A DNA stretch of 64,000 nucleotides from Daldinia sp. FL1419 (taxonomy: Eukaryota > Ascomycota > Sordariomycetes > Xylariales > Hypoxylaceae). Both the position numbers and the translations under genes were made by a program. This document shows, one piece after another, positions 23,023 to 34,261 of the stretch (the stretch's first letter is position 1; each line of letters starts with the position of its first letter). The notes beneath the pieces were generated by a model, which was given only the letters and a program-made list of their open reading frames with translations, searched no databases and was not told where the DNA came from. The DNA lies in contig MU623440.1 in assembly GCA_025201765.1 (NCBI GenBank), positions 1 through 64,000 on the forward strand, given 5' to 3'.

Positions 23023-24545
23023 ATGCCTTTTGATCCCTCATATCACGGTCAATCAGTTTCTAGAGTCAAAAGTTTAGCCAAACAGATGTCGCCTCCTTCA
23101 GCAACAAGCTTCACGGCTGAGGTCGTTCCTCAAGCTCCCGAGGACCCTCTATTCGGACTCGTAAGAGCTTTCCGAGCTGATCAAGATCCCAGCAAAGTAG
23201 ATTTGGTACGTCTCACCGCATCGGCCGCCCCTTACCATTTTAAGAAGGTATTGCTAACTAGAATCCCTCTTCTCTTAAGAGTATCGGCGTTTATCGTGAC
23301 GATAACGCTAAGCCTTGGATCCTATCAGTTGTTAAGAAGGTATGCGTTGTATTGCATCTGTTTTTTGCTGTTGTTTTTTCCTGTGTATCTCCAAAATGCT
23401 CCCATATCGGATTTATATCTAATGACTCGTTCGTGACAAACGCCGATTACTTACATCCTTCTTTGTAATAGGCGGATGACATTCTCCACAACGATCCCGA
23501 GCTAAACCACGAATATGCTCCTATTTCTGGTATTGCCTCGTTCACTAGCAAAGCCGCCGAGTTGATTCTTGGTGGTGCCGATTCCCCTGCCATTAAGGAG
23601 AAGCGTGTTGCCTCTTTCCAGACCATCTCGGGTACCGGTGCCGTACACTTGGGAGCTCTCTTCTTAGCCAAGTTCTACCAAGGAAGCAAGAAAGTCTATC
23701 TCTCCGACCCTACGTGGGCAAACCACCATCAAATATTCACCAATGTCGGCCTCCCCATCGCCAGCTACCCCTATTTCTCCAAGGAGACACGTGGGCTGGA
23801 CTTTGAGGGTATGAAGACCGCCCTACTCGGAGCTCCGGAACGATCAGTTGTTCTGCTGCACGCATGCGCCCACAATCCTACCGGTGTCGATCCTACACTA
23901 GAGCAGTGGAAAGAAATCGCGGAGGTGATTCGTCTAAAGGGCCACTTCCCCTTCTTCGACTCCGCATACCAAGGCTTTGCGTCGGGCGACCTGTTGCGGG
24001 ACAATGCGGCCGTCCGATACTTTGTCGAACAGGGATTCGAGTTCGTCGTAGCACAGAGTTTCGCCAAGAACTTTGGTCTATACGGTGAGCGAGCGGGTTG
24101 CTTTCACGTAGTGACTGCTCCTGCCCCCGATGCCGAGTCCACCATCACCCGAGTCGCATCTCAGCTGTCTATTCTGCAGCGATCCGAGATTTCAAATCCT
24201 CCGCTGTACGGTGCGCGTATCGCCAGCATCGTCTTGAACGACCCCAAGCTCTTCTCCGAGTGGGAGGAAAACTTGAAGACCATGTCTGGCCGCATCATCA
24301 CCATGCGCAAGGCCTTGCGGTCAAAGATCGAAGAACTAGGCACCCCGGGCACCTGGAACCATATTACGGATCAGATCGGCATGTTCAGCTTTACTGGCCT
24401 GTCAGAACCTCAGGTCCAGAAGATCCGCTCCGATTACCACATTTACATGACCAAGAACGGCCGTATAAGTATGGCTGGCCTGAATACGCGCAACGTCGAT
24501 TACGTTGCGAAGGCAATCAACGCCATCGTTCGTGAAGTCCAGTAG
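23023..24545 (+). CDS. AAT2: aspartate aminotransferase
   Basis: Three exons: 23023-23205, 23280-23339 and 23472-24545, 438 residues, introns 74 and 132 bases, all phase 0. It is a class-I PLP enzyme that interconverts aspartate/2-oxoglutarate and oxaloacetate/glutamate. Landmarks: SIGVYRDDNAKPWILSVVKK forms the complete second exon, ISGTGAVHLGALFLAKFY, HNPTGVDPTLEQW, and the PLP lysine in QSFAKNFGLYGERAG (K280 by my count); the C-terminus has GRISMAGLNTRNVDYVAKAI. It is longer than the cytosolic enzyme because of about 30 extra N-terminal residues (MPFDPSYHGQSVSRVKSLAKQMSPP), which might encode organelle targeting. I prefer the cytosolic Aat2-type assignment; a mitochondrial or peroxisomal form is possible. 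Confidence 0.93.
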
Positions 24546-26115
24546 TGGAAAGGGTTATATCGAGGAATAGGTTATTGTGAATCTACTTGAGTTTCGGTGT
24601 TCGGTCATGGGAAGCAAAATCGTAAATCGGATTAGAGTATTAAACTCTCTCCTCGTTAGGTAATTTACTAGTTACTGGGTTTGCCCCTTGTTTTAGGGGC
24701 TGATGACTAGACCCAGGTCATGATCACGCGATGGATTTCATGAAACGTGTTTTTTCACTGTAGTAAGTCCTGGGAAACCCGATTTGATTGCGAGTTATAC
24801 CCAGAGGCGTCACCTACATTACGTAAATGGCCGTGTTTGGGGCCCTGCGGCCCGATTATAGGATGGAGGTTATGTAAATACGGCATAAGCTGAGGCTACG
24901 AAGTTCCCTTACACGAGCTCGCCGAATGACTGGTTATATCCAACGATTTTTCAGGTACGACTATCACGATATCAGATGCCCAGGTCTGCGTAGCCCATTC
25001 ACAAACCTAGATCCCCTACCTGACTAAGTGAATAGGTGTAACTCCTATTTCCTATACGTCACGAAGTATACCATCGCACAATGACGCCGCCAGTCTGACT
25101 CACAGGCAGCCTTACGACGACATCAAGAAAGGAGATCTTGCCGGGTAGCAGATCGCGAGGCTCGGGTGAATTTTGGTCCTTTGATTTTCACGGGCTACAA
25201 TAGGTAGATACGTGGGTTAGGAGAAAAGGACACTACACCAATAACGATAGGCCAGGCCGTCCCGTCCACCGAAACTCGTCAGACGGCTGAAGCGCAAGGC
25301 CGCGTAAGTCGGACTCGAGGGCGTGTCACGGCATCGGGGCGTCGCGGATACTTCTCCGTGGAACGCAGGGTGCTACGGGCCGGGCCCATCAGCCTCGCTT
25401 GCGGGTTGTTTGTTGCGTGGGGAAGGGGGTTTTGGTGGGACGAGCTGGCGAGGGAAGATGAGATGATGCTTTCGTGGGTGCGGGGATGGGATACGGGATG
25501 TTGCCGACACGTACGAAATATAATTAGGTACCTGGGTAATCACCCATTTGAAGCACGAGAACGTTGGCGTGGTACGGAAGAGTTGGACGGATGGGCCATT
25601 TATCAGGACATGGGAATTGTTGCTTTCTTGTCTTGATCGCGTGCTTGAAAGGGGCTGCCTACTCGAGTGGTACGTCATTACGGGGACAGTCAGTACGAAT
25701 CACGGATGTTGGAATGAGACCGGAGATAAACAGAGACGAACAACAAGTGTGTTGCATTTTAGAAGAAATCACGAAGTGGGTGGCTCACCAGGAGTTATCT
25801 GGTACCTCTCACAGCATGTCGAACCTTTCATTTAGCGTACCTGCCACCTACCGGATGGAAGTGTTTCGTGAGAGTGGTACTCGGAAGGGCGTGACGGGTG
25901 AACTTAGATGACGAGGATGTACGATGGCAGTGAATTGTTACCAAGATCCTGGGCGTTGAGAGAGGAGTATAAATACACGGCCTGTCCCCAACACTTGAGG
26001 ATTTCTTTTCAGCAACCAGCAAGCAGACAAGACTTATACACCGAGCACTTGCAACGATTCCACCTTGAAACATTCTCACCACAAACCGACAACTACCACT
26101 ACCACCACCGCAGCA
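24546..26115. other. intergenic, gene-free
   Basis: No coding sequence recognised over about 1.5 kb, though several short frames exist near 25360-25910. The right end is the promoter of the next gene, with a TATA box at 25968. Confidence 0.5.
25968..25975 (+). promoter_or_regulatory. TATA box
   Basis: TATAAATA lies about 148 bases before the ATG at 26116 and is followed by a CA/AC-rich leader (CACCACAAACCGACAAC), the arrangement seen in strongly expressed fungal genes. Confidence 0.6.
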
Positions 26116-26689
26116 ATGGCACCCACCCCGATCGCTGTCCTCGGCCTCGTCGACGAGAACGTACAGGCCTGGAAGGAGGTTTTCCAGCCTGATTATGAAG
26201 GTACGTTTACTTATCCATGATAATCTAGTTGATCACGCCCCTACCCAACTTACCCCTTTCCACAAACTACAAACTAGAACCTAGGTACTAACGTACCTTT
26301 CCCTACCCACAGTAGTCTACCACGCCCTCAGCCCAGAGCTCGCCACCAACGCCTTCGGGGAAGTAATCCAGGGGGTCGCGCCGGAATACTTCTCGGACGC
26401 GGAGAAGGCGCAGCTGACCTCGGCTCCCAAGGCCTTCGTCATCGTGAGCCCGAGCTACGACAACAACTTCCTGTTTGCGGCGTGGAAGATCACCACCGTC
26501 ACCAACATCCACATCCCCGTGCTAACCCCCGACCCCGCGCTCCTGGGCCAGGCCGAGACCGAGGGCACAGTGCTGGAACTCACCCCCGCCAAGGACGTCG
26601 TCGAGCGCGTGGCAAAGACGCTCAAGAAGATCGCCGAGGACCCCAAGACCGAGGGCCAGGAGGCGGAGCAGAAGGCTTGGGTTTACTGA
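26116..26689 (+). CDS. unknown small protein, probably highly expressed
   Basis: Two exons, 26116-26200 and 26313-26689, 153 residues; GTACGT donor, CACAG acceptor, frame joined through a GTA valine. I do not recognise a family. It begins MAPTPIAVLGLVDENVQAW, has a mixed alpha/beta pattern (AFVIVSPSYDNNFLFAAWKI; VTNIHIPVLTPDPALLG) and ends in a charged helix. No signal peptide or membrane segment. Codons are strongly biased to C/G endings (GCC, AAG, CTC, GTC, ATC), far more than in neighbours, which with the TATA box suggests high expression. Some cytosolic or stress-related housekeeping role is possible but cannot be named. Confidence 0.75.
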
Positions 26690-27209
26690 GTTAGGGGCTT
26701 GATGGACCTGACTTGGGGAGTGTTGGTTCCGAGTTGAGGGACTATGTTATCTAGTGATAGGAAATATCCGCGGGTAGATTGACTGGGAATACTTCTTCTT
26801 TTCGTTTCACACCCAAATCAATCCCCTTTATTATTCAGATTGCGTTTGCGAGGTTTCCTTGAGTGACAAGACTAGGAGCTTAGGGGGTTTTTTTTTTTTC
26901 AAACGGGACGAATAAGCCAAAAAAAACAAAAACAAAAAAAAAACACCCCCTCGGATATGTGTTCTCGTGACAGTTAGATAGGTTGAATTGGAATATCTCC
27001 ATTCCCTGAGTTGAATACTGCTTTAGCAGGTGGCTTTGCGTAATGATTGAAATCAATCCTCACTGGTCATCACGACGAATAGTCAGCTAGGTGCTGCGAG
27101 TATACGATACGATCGAGTCTGTGATGCAAATTGGGTATCTATTCAGAAACATATTATATACACGTGCCTTTTTAAACGCTAACTACAATAACAACCTCAA
27201 CTAAACCTT
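26690..27209. other. convergent 3' region
   Basis: Between two convergent genes. It contains G5T12 (26884-26900) and A10CACCCCC (about 26934-26950), which form an imperfect inverted repeat flanking about 35 bases. Confidence 0.5.
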
Positions 27210-28700
27210 CTACCAACCCCAAGTCCTAGAAGAAGCCGTAAACACGGGTGGTTTCCACTGAATCCGCTCAGGCGAAATATACCTCTTCTTCTTCAACTTG
27301 GACTTCTCCCTCTGCTTAATCAGTGAGTCCGGAATAACCAACTTGTGCTCCCCCTTATGGTACACTTGCATCTTGAGCGCTTGCAGTGTATGCTCGACGT
27401 CCTGAGTGGTCATGGCGAGCGAAGTCGAGATCTGTTCAATGCTCGACTTCTCGTCTCTCTCGTTACACTCTAGTAATAGTTCTAGTATATTCTCCGACCA
27501 ATACTGCCGGTAACTGAGGAGTCCTAAATCGGATAGCGGCTTTTCGGGGGATCCTAGTTTACCCTCGATCTTGGAGAGCTCGTAGGAAAACTGGATTAAT
27601 AGTCTACCGAACCCCTTTCGCTGGTACTGTGGTAAAGTAAGGATACAAGCGACGTTGTACCCATCAGCGCTCTCCTTTTCCTTAGAGAAGTAGCCTACAA
27701 GATGATGGCCCTTCTCGGTCTTCTGCGTCATGACGTAGAAGAGGAAAGGGTCTACGTCGTAGTAGAGAGTCTTATGGTCGAGGAACATCTTGGACAGCAG
27801 ACATAGGTTCCTGCACCAAGTCCGCTGCCGCCGCCCATCAATCTCGAAAAACGATACGTAGTCGTCTCGGTATATCTCATTTCCAGGTGGGTGTTGAAGA
27901 GTACACTTATGTCGATGGCGGGAAAAGGCCTTCTTGTCGCCGTAATAGCTTAAACAGAATTCACATATGAATATAATATCCTCTTGGGTAAACGACTCGG
28001 GATACGGCGAGAAGTACCAAGGGAATAGGTCCCATTGACCGAATTGGACCTTGGATATATTTCGTATTCGAGCGAGTTCGGTAGGATTCTGCGTCATGGA
28101 GCCGCCTGTACGCAGCTTTTCTATCTCTGCTTCCCGGCTGAATCCATGCTCTTTCTTGACCTCCGGCGTCGGCTCGTCCTCGTCAATGTCCATATCATCG
28201 CCGTTGGCTGCGGGTGTCTCTCCGGCCTTGGATTCGAGGTCGCGCGGCGTCGACGGAGCCTTCGATTGTGACTGACTATCGGCGAAATCGTTCCATGGTA
28301 TAGGAGTGACAGCCTCGGACATGACAGACTGTTCTCTCTTCCCAGGTCTCTTTTGCGATTTATTTCCAATGGCCTTCCTCTTGGACACGGTAGAATTCTT
28401 GCCTTTTCCTTCCTTGGGCTTGTCCTTGTCGGGATTTGGCCACTCAACATCCTGATCGAAATCTATCCTTTTAACAGGAACCCATTCGTCTAATCGCTTG
28501 TTGAAATTATCAAAGTTGCAGTAGAATTGGCGACCACTTTTGGTATCTCGGATGCTTAGAATTTCGGCGCGACGACCTTGTCCGTCTTTCTCAACCATAG
28601 CGATACAGCCCACCCGTATGGTATCGACCGTGGCGCGGCTCTTCTGCCTAGGACCTTCGGGTCCCACAGCAGCCTCGCCATTGAGCGCGCTCGGACTCAT
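27210..28700 (-). CDS. ESA1: histone acetyltransferase Esa1 (MYST family, NuA4)
   Basis: Intronless, 496 residues. Esa1 is the catalytic subunit of NuA4, acetylating histones H4, H2A and H2A.Z. A tudor-knot/chromo-barrel domain covers about 27-90 (RVGCIAMV...QFYCNFDNFNKRLDEWV). After a linker rich in Lys, Ser and Asp comes the MYST domain: C2HC zinc finger C246, C249, H262, C266; the autoacetylated-lysine region LSKMFLDHKTLYYDVDPFLFY; active-site C352 in NVACILTLP; the acetyl-CoA loop QYQRKGFGRLL at 358-368; and catalytic E386 in SPEKPLSDLG. All key residues are present. The protein ends at the usual point (WKPPVF then a short tail). Confidence 0.97.
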   Translation of the reverse strand: MSPSALNGEAAVGPEGPRQKSRATVDTIRVGCIAMVEKDGQGRRAEILSIRDTKSGRQFYCNFDNFNKRLDEWVPVKRIDFDQDVEWPNPDKDKPKEGKGKNSTVSKRKAIGNKSQKRPGKREQSVMSEAVTPIPWNDFADSQSQSKAPSTPRDLESKAGETPAANGDDMDIDEDEPTPEVKKEHGFSREAEIEKLRTGGSMTQNPTELARIRNISKVQFGQWDLFPWYFSPYPESFTQEDIIFICEFCLSYYGDKKAFSRHRHKCTLQHPPGNEIYRDDYVSFFEIDGRRQRTWCRNLCLLSKMFLDHKTLYYDVDPFLFYVMTQKTEKGHHLVGYFSKEKESADGYNVACILTLPQYQRKGFGRLLIQFSYELSKIEGKLGSPEKPLSDLGLLSYRQYWSENILELLLECNERDEKSSIEQISTSLAMTTQDVEHTLQALKMQVYHKGEHKLVIPDSLIKQREKSKLKKKRYISPERIQWKPPVFTASSRTWGW

Positions 28701-29336
28701 GATGAAATCTGATGGTTTGGAGTATAATTTCGATGAAATGGTTGTTGCGGTTGATAAAAAGGAAAGGTGTAAGTGATGAAATTAAGTTTTGGAGGGGCAG
28801 AGAAGCTAAAGTTCACCGATAAGCTTGATTGATATCGGTAGTCGGCAGCTATGTAAGACCCCAAAAGCTACCTAAAGGTACCTACCCGCCAGCACAGCGA
28901 TAGTCAACCAATCGCAACCATAAATCAGGTAGTTAAATTCTATAATTGAACAAGATTGGGACAGGACTTATAAGAATTTACTTATTTCATTAAATGTCAT
29001 TAATTGATTGAATATAAAATATAAGTATTTCAGTCTTTTAATAAAAAGACCATTTCAAATCCATTTATTAGGTACTTAATCAAATACGTTTTATTCATTG
29101 AATTCCAAAACTATTACTTCCTAAACAGGTCTTAGTGGTTTCTGTGATATCGTGTTTGGTTGGCTTTGAGTATTAACTTTGTAATTCTGAATTTTGTTAA
29201 TACGTAGTTAGAATTATTGGCATATAATTATCACCTTCACCTGTTCAAACTCCTAAGCGCCATGCCCTTAACTAAGAGCGGTCCGTATTCAGACTCTGCA
29301 TCTCAACCTGCCCCCATGGAAACTACACTACCAAGT
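28701..29336. other. intergenic, ESA1 upstream
   Basis: A/T-rich in 28920-29260. No gene recognised. Confidence 0.5.
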
Positions 29337-29929
29337 TTAATTATCCGAAGCCTTTACTGAAGGATACGAGTGTATCTGCATATTAAAATTTAGCTGCTTT
29401 TCCATTTTATTTATAATATACTTTGACAAACCTGTCCTGCAAAAGATATCCATTCTTCCATACCTCTCAGGTACGGATCTTCACTCGAATCGGCCAAGGT
29501 CTCGTGGTTCCAGACCACAAACTCATCGAATGTTGCCTTCCCTTGCATGGCGCCCACTTCAAGTTGATCATCCGGGTCTTCTATTATTTGAAGATCCTCG
29601 ATCATCTCCTCTTGGCTTGGCTGAGGTTTCTTGGGCGCCGACTTCTCGACGACAGAGCCGTAATAACCTTCTGGTAGTTTTACGACCTTACCGTGAAGCT
29701 TGCGGCCTCTGAGATAGGCTATCTTTTTCTCGCCTATTTTATGATTAGAATTAGTCGATACAATTTGGGGTATTATCATTATCAACGTGCCTTCACTCTC
29801 GGTAGGATTCCAATATGTTTCAACCGGATTTACATTGCCATCGTGATGCACGCGGCACGGTAATAAATGAATCTGAGCTTTTTTCTCAATGTTTTCCTGA
29901 GAGTCGACGGTGAAGACTGGATGCGCCAT
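29337..29929 (-). CDS. RNH203: ribonuclease H2 subunit C
   Basis: Non-catalytic subunit of RNase H2, which removes ribonucleotides from DNA and RNA:DNA hybrids. Signature features are IHLLPCRVHHDG...ETYWNP near residues 18-42 and the fully conserved block AYLRGRKLHGKVVKLPEGYYGSVV near 70-95, then an acidic linker and GMEEWISFAG. The open frame runs to 29411, but the last residues (VCQSIL) are atypical. I prefer a 56-base intron with donor GTTTGT at 29431 and acceptor GCAG at 29376, giving exons 29929-29432 and 29375-29337 and the ending FAGQIHSYPSVKASDN, where the IHS matches the usual end of the family. The spliced product has 178 residues, the unspliced one 172. Confidence 0.85.
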
Positions 29930-31375
29930 CTTGATATATTTTTGCGATTATTCAAATAGGTAAAGGGGTTATTTGCGGCTTGCACTTCAATGTTGAAAAC
30001 GCGTATCGATTAATAAATCAATGAAAGGAGCGCGCTGTTCATAAGTTCGCGTTTATAAAATGCATCGGTATTTGCAAGCAGTAACATGCATTAGTAAGAT
30101 ATATTTCTCTATAACGATTCTCACCGCGTCCACCCCACTATTAGTTAGGTACATAGGTACGTTGCCAAGTTGGCCAAGGCATTATTTCGCCTCAAACAAG
30201 AACTTAATCAAGACTTCATTGAACTCCGTACGTACCCCTATTATTCGTAAAACACTCCGGTTAGTAAATACCATTTTAGTTTTCTATATAAATACCTATT
30301 CAGAGTGGACAGCTTCTCGGGGCTCTGAAACGTCTCATCTTTGTATCTAGGTATACCTACCCGAGTTTAAGGAGGACGATAAAAATTCCAAGACATCGAT
30401 CAACTTATTCTTGTCTTGATGTCATTGATAGCTATCGTTAGCGTTTGTAGTGTGCATCGAATACCCTCTCGCAGTCTCTTGGCCAGTATCCAATAGCGAT
30501 ATCGCTCGAAATCAGTACATACATCGAGAGCATTCTGCATTGCATTTTGCTTTTTGTACCACTAGACGAGTTCCATTGTAGTCACCCTTTACGCTACCTA
30601 GCTTCATAGACTAAAAAGCATGATAAACCAGGAATCTACATAGGCTAGCAAAATCAGGAGTTAGTGGCCTAGGCTACATATCTCTTTTAAAGGCGCAGAG
30701 TGTGCCATTTGCAAGGTAGTCTTACAAGTCCCAGTCTAGGCTAATGTTGCGAGATGTCGTGATACAAAATGTATTGCCGTTATCAAATGCCAATTTTATC
30801 GCTATATGGACCCTTAAACGTCAATCTTTATGATCTGCTAGACTCGGGAAATTTGCCTGCATTCCGGTGTTACACATGGTTTGCTTCCGGTCACAGGAAG
30901 CCTCGTGGAAGCGAATAAGTTGTATGGATCCTGAAACAAATCGGGGCCGATTTGTTCTCTACTCGTCTGGACACCCCTGCTCGATCCTGAGCGAGCTGGC
31001 CCTCCACCAAAAAGAGCCTGATATTTTCGTTTTTTCATATCTCGAATGTGCAGCTGCGGAGTATGAGGAGGAACGGATGCGACGGTGTGGCGGCGGTCTA
31101 GGTGGACTATCCAAATCCGCATGGCTTGGGATCTCCCTGGCGATGTCTCACACTTTCTTTTCTTTGTCTCCTAGTCCACTAGTACATTAAATTCGTCATG
31201 ATAACAGTACCGGCTTATTATCTGTGTTACCTATCTTGTAAAAATAAAAGCAATACTGGCGTCTTGTTTTTCGTTTTATAGCAGGATTGGATTTTCACGC
31301 CCAGTAACTTGTGGAATTGGACATGTTGTAGAAAAGCCACAACTCTTCATACTTGTATATCTTTATTATATAAAA
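29930..31375. other. intergenic, gene-free
   Basis: Nothing supported. Short frames at 30060-30350 and 30838-31190 show no family or splice support. The right end is the promoter of the methyltransferase; TATATAAAA sits directly before its ATG. Confidence 0.5.
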
Positions 31376-32993
31376 ATGGCACCGTCGATTCCGTCTGTCA
31401 TTGCCCGGCCGCTCACCCAGGGTGCCGATTTTGTTCGGGGAACTTTAGGAAGTTTAACTTGGGGACCGGCCTTGGCGATAGCCAAGCCGGCTGTTCTTTC
31501 TATCTTTTCAAAGATTGAGGTTGGGACCTTGTTATTAGTCGACGAGCCTACGGGGACGAGAACGGTGTATGGACAGAGACTTACCCCGAAGGGTCCAAAG
31601 CTCACCAATGGAGAAAACCAACCTAGGAAAGCGGATACAATCCCTCGGGTCGAAATCAGGGTAAAAAATGACGCCTTTTGGATGAGATTACTTCTCTTCG
31701 CTGATATGGGTTTTGCGGAGTCGTATATGCTGGGAGAACTTGAATGTGCTGACCTAACAGCATTCTTTCAGGTTTGCAATTCTATCCGTCCTTAACATAT
31801 CCAAGCTAATATACCAACCGTTCATAGCTCTTCATCATGAATAGGGACCAGCTGAGTAATGGAACTACGATATTCTCTTCGCTATCCGGGGCGGTGTCTA
31901 GTATTGCTCGAACAACAAGCACACTGTCGAATGCGTTATTGAATGTCTCTGCTCATTATGATATTAGCAATGACATGTTCGCGGCTTTTCTCTCGGACGA
32001 TATGACTTACTCATGCCCTATTTGGCAAACTGAGACATCCCACAATGAACCTGAAGAAACTCTCAAGGACGCACAGATGACTAAACTACGGCGGTTCGTC
32101 GATGGTGCTAAGATAAAATCCACTGATCACGTTTTAGAGATCGGGACAGGTTGGGGATCTTTCGCTATCGAGGCAGTTAGAAAGACTGGTTGTAGGGTGA
32201 CAAGCCTTACATTGTCAAGAGAACAAAAAAGACTAGCGGAACAGCGGATCGATGAAGTGGGCTTTTCAGGCCGGATAGACGTGCGACTATTGGACTATCG
32301 TAGCTTGCCGGAAACGGTTGTCTATGATAAGATCGTCTCTATAGAAATGCTGGAAAACGTCGGAGCGGAATACATGAGCACATATTTCGCATGTGTCGAT
32401 CGGTTGTTAAAGAGGGACGGCGGTATTGCTATGTTCCAGTGTATCACGATGCCGGAGGGGAGACACGAGGCATACTCCAAGTCCGAAGAGTAAGAAATCC
32501 ATTTATCCCTTTTCTTTATGTATACTAACATTCTTGAAAGTTTCATAAATAAACACATTTTCCCCGGTGGATATCTCCCATCTACCATGCAGCTACTAAA
32601 CCACATCTCGAAAGAATCCAAGGGGACGTTGATCGTGGAGCGAGTTGAGAACATCGGTGGTCACTACGCCAAGACGTTGAGGCTGTGGAGAGAGAACTTC
32701 GTGATCAACTTTGACTCTAAGATTCGATCGGCACTAAAGACGGAACATCCGCGCATGACGTCCCAAGAAATCGAAGTCTTTAGACGGAAGTGGGAGGTAT
32801 GGATTTCTACTATTCTATTCATATCATTTTGTTACCACGGGTGGGAGATATAAAAGATGATAATTTACTAATGCTCGCATAGTACTATTTCGCATACTGC
32901 GAAGCCGGGTTCGTGACGAAGACCCTGGGCGATGTTATTATCACCGTTGGAAGGGAAGGCGCGATGGAATTAATGGAGGATATTCCTGTTTAA
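31376..32993 (+). CDS. cyclopropane-fatty-acyl-phospholipid synthase-like methyltransferase
   Basis: Four exons: 31376-31771, 31828-32489, 32541-32796, 32883-32993, 474 residues, all GT-AG. It belongs to the CFA-synthase/SAM-dependent methyltransferase family, which adds a methylene to a lipid acyl chain double bond. Visible landmarks: VKNDAFWMRLLLFADMGFAESYMLGE, LNVSAHYDISNDMFAAFLSDDMTYSCPIW, the SAM-binding motif LEIGTGWGSFA (E236 onward), TSLTLSREQ, SIEMLENVG, and FINKHIFPGGYLPS across the third junction. YYFAYCEAGFVTKTLGDVIIT closes the protein as in bacterial Cfa. No membrane segment is apparent. Whether the product is a cyclopropane or a methylated lipid cannot be told. Confidence 0.92.
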
Positions 32994-33178
32994 TACGATT
33001 GGAACGATCAAAGCGGTGTATAGAATATGGTTCATTGCTACGAGTGTCTATATGGAGACTTCTCATGACTACACAGCGCAATACATAGATTTAGATTTGG
33101 AATAGGGGTATATATATATCGAATAGGAACATGACTGCGCAGAGTGTTAATAGAAAACACACTCCTAATATACTTGTA

Positions 33179-34261
33179 TCAATGACGCTTCTTTTTCTTC
33201 TTCCCCGCCCCTTTCTTCGATTTGCCTTCTTGCTCATTGTTCCTATTATCCACACCTACCTTCTCGCTCGCTATCGTCTTCTCAGTAGGTAAACCATACT
33301 TACTCGCATGCTGAATATCAAAATCCGACTTTCGTTTCCGGAAGAGTAACATGGCAACTCGTGCATCCTCAATACTTGAGTGATGGCCCATCTGGATCTC
33401 GACTCCTAGTACCTCGCGCGCTAAAACTCTGAGCGCCGGCTTGGGTCCGTGGCCGTACTGCCTGTACCCGGCGAAGCGTGCTGTGTCCCGGATCTGCCCT
33501 GATGGGTGGTCTAGTTGTAGCACGGCCAGGTCGTGCCGGATATCATGACCGACGATGATGCGTCCGCGCATGAGCTTTGCGACAGCTTCTTGCACCTCGT
33601 CGAAACTTCGGGCGACGGGTAGCAATATGCGCGGTGTTAGTCCCGTGATGTGCGTTCGCCAGTCAGTCACAGTTTCGCGCGGCCTTACGAACGAGTCGTA
33701 CACCTGTCGCCCATGGAAATCGACGACGCTAACACGTGCCAGTGTTGACTCTCGTCCCTCGGGTCCCACGCCAACCATTTCGCAGTCTATCGCTATGTAT
33801 TTCCCAACCTCGGCCCCGGGTGCTAGTCCTTCGTTAACACGAGGTGGATCGGCGGCCATAAGCGAAGCATTATTCTTAACACCGAGGTTATAGGCCTCGG
33901 CTAAGTCCTCCGGAGAGACATCGTTGTCTTCGGCCCAGAGAGCCAGTGAAGGTGTGACGGTTGCTGGTGTGCCCTTGGCGATCGTAGAAGACTGAGCGAT
34001 GCCCATGGGTTTCTTAGATGAAAGTGTATTTGCGGGCTTGCGGGCTGTTTTGTTATGTGAATTTGACGAAGACGGTCCTCGTCCTTGTTGTTTAGATGTA
34101 TTTTGTAGCTTCTGCCGTTTGGGCAGTGATTTAGACGAGGGTCCCTCGTCAGCTTTTCTCTTAATTGCAGCTTTTGGTGCTGAAGAAGATGAAGTTACGG
34201 TAGACTCTGCCTTAATCTTGTCTTGTAACTTCTTCCAGTTGGATGATAGCTCAGGCGCCAT
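33179..34261 (-). CDS. REX4: RNA exonuclease 4
   Basis: Intronless, 360 residues. Rex4 is a DEDDh 3'-5' exonuclease linked to pre-rRNA processing (ITS1) in the nucleolus. The first 110 residues are a basic, low-complexity Lys/Ser/Gln region with nuclear-signal-like clusters. The exonuclease fold follows: YIAIDCEMVGVG (D159, E161), ARVSVVDFHG, THITGLTP, IIVGHDIRHDL (D240) and HHSSIEDA (H294, D299), so all five catalytic positions are intact. The C-terminus is a Lys-rich GKKKKKRH tail. The stop faces the stop of the methyltransferase gene with 185 bases between; the start is 593 bases from MCM6 on the opposite strand. Confidence 0.95.
   Translation of the reverse strand: MAPELSSNWKKLQDKIKAESTVTSSSSAPKAAIKRKADEGPSSKSLPKRQKLQNTSKQQGRGPSSSNSHNKTARKPANTLSSKKPMGIAQSSTIAKGTPATVTPSLALWAEDNDVSPEDLAEAYNLGVKNNASLMAADPPRVNEGLAPGAEVGKYIAIDCEMVGVGPEGRESTLARVSVVDFHGRQVYDSFVRPRETVTDWRTHITGLTPRILLPVARSFDEVQEAVAKLMRGRIIVGHDIRHDLAVLQLDHPSGQIRDTARFAGYRQYGHGPKPALRVLAREVLGVEIQMGHHSSIEDARVAMLLFRKRKSDFDIQHASKYGLPTEKTIASEKVGVDNRNNEQEGKSKKGAGKKKKKRH

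Noticed and set aside
25358..25911. Overlapping plus-strand frames before the TATA-driven gene
   Set aside because: Three frames open over the same bases with no conserved motif; the sequence is probably promoter.
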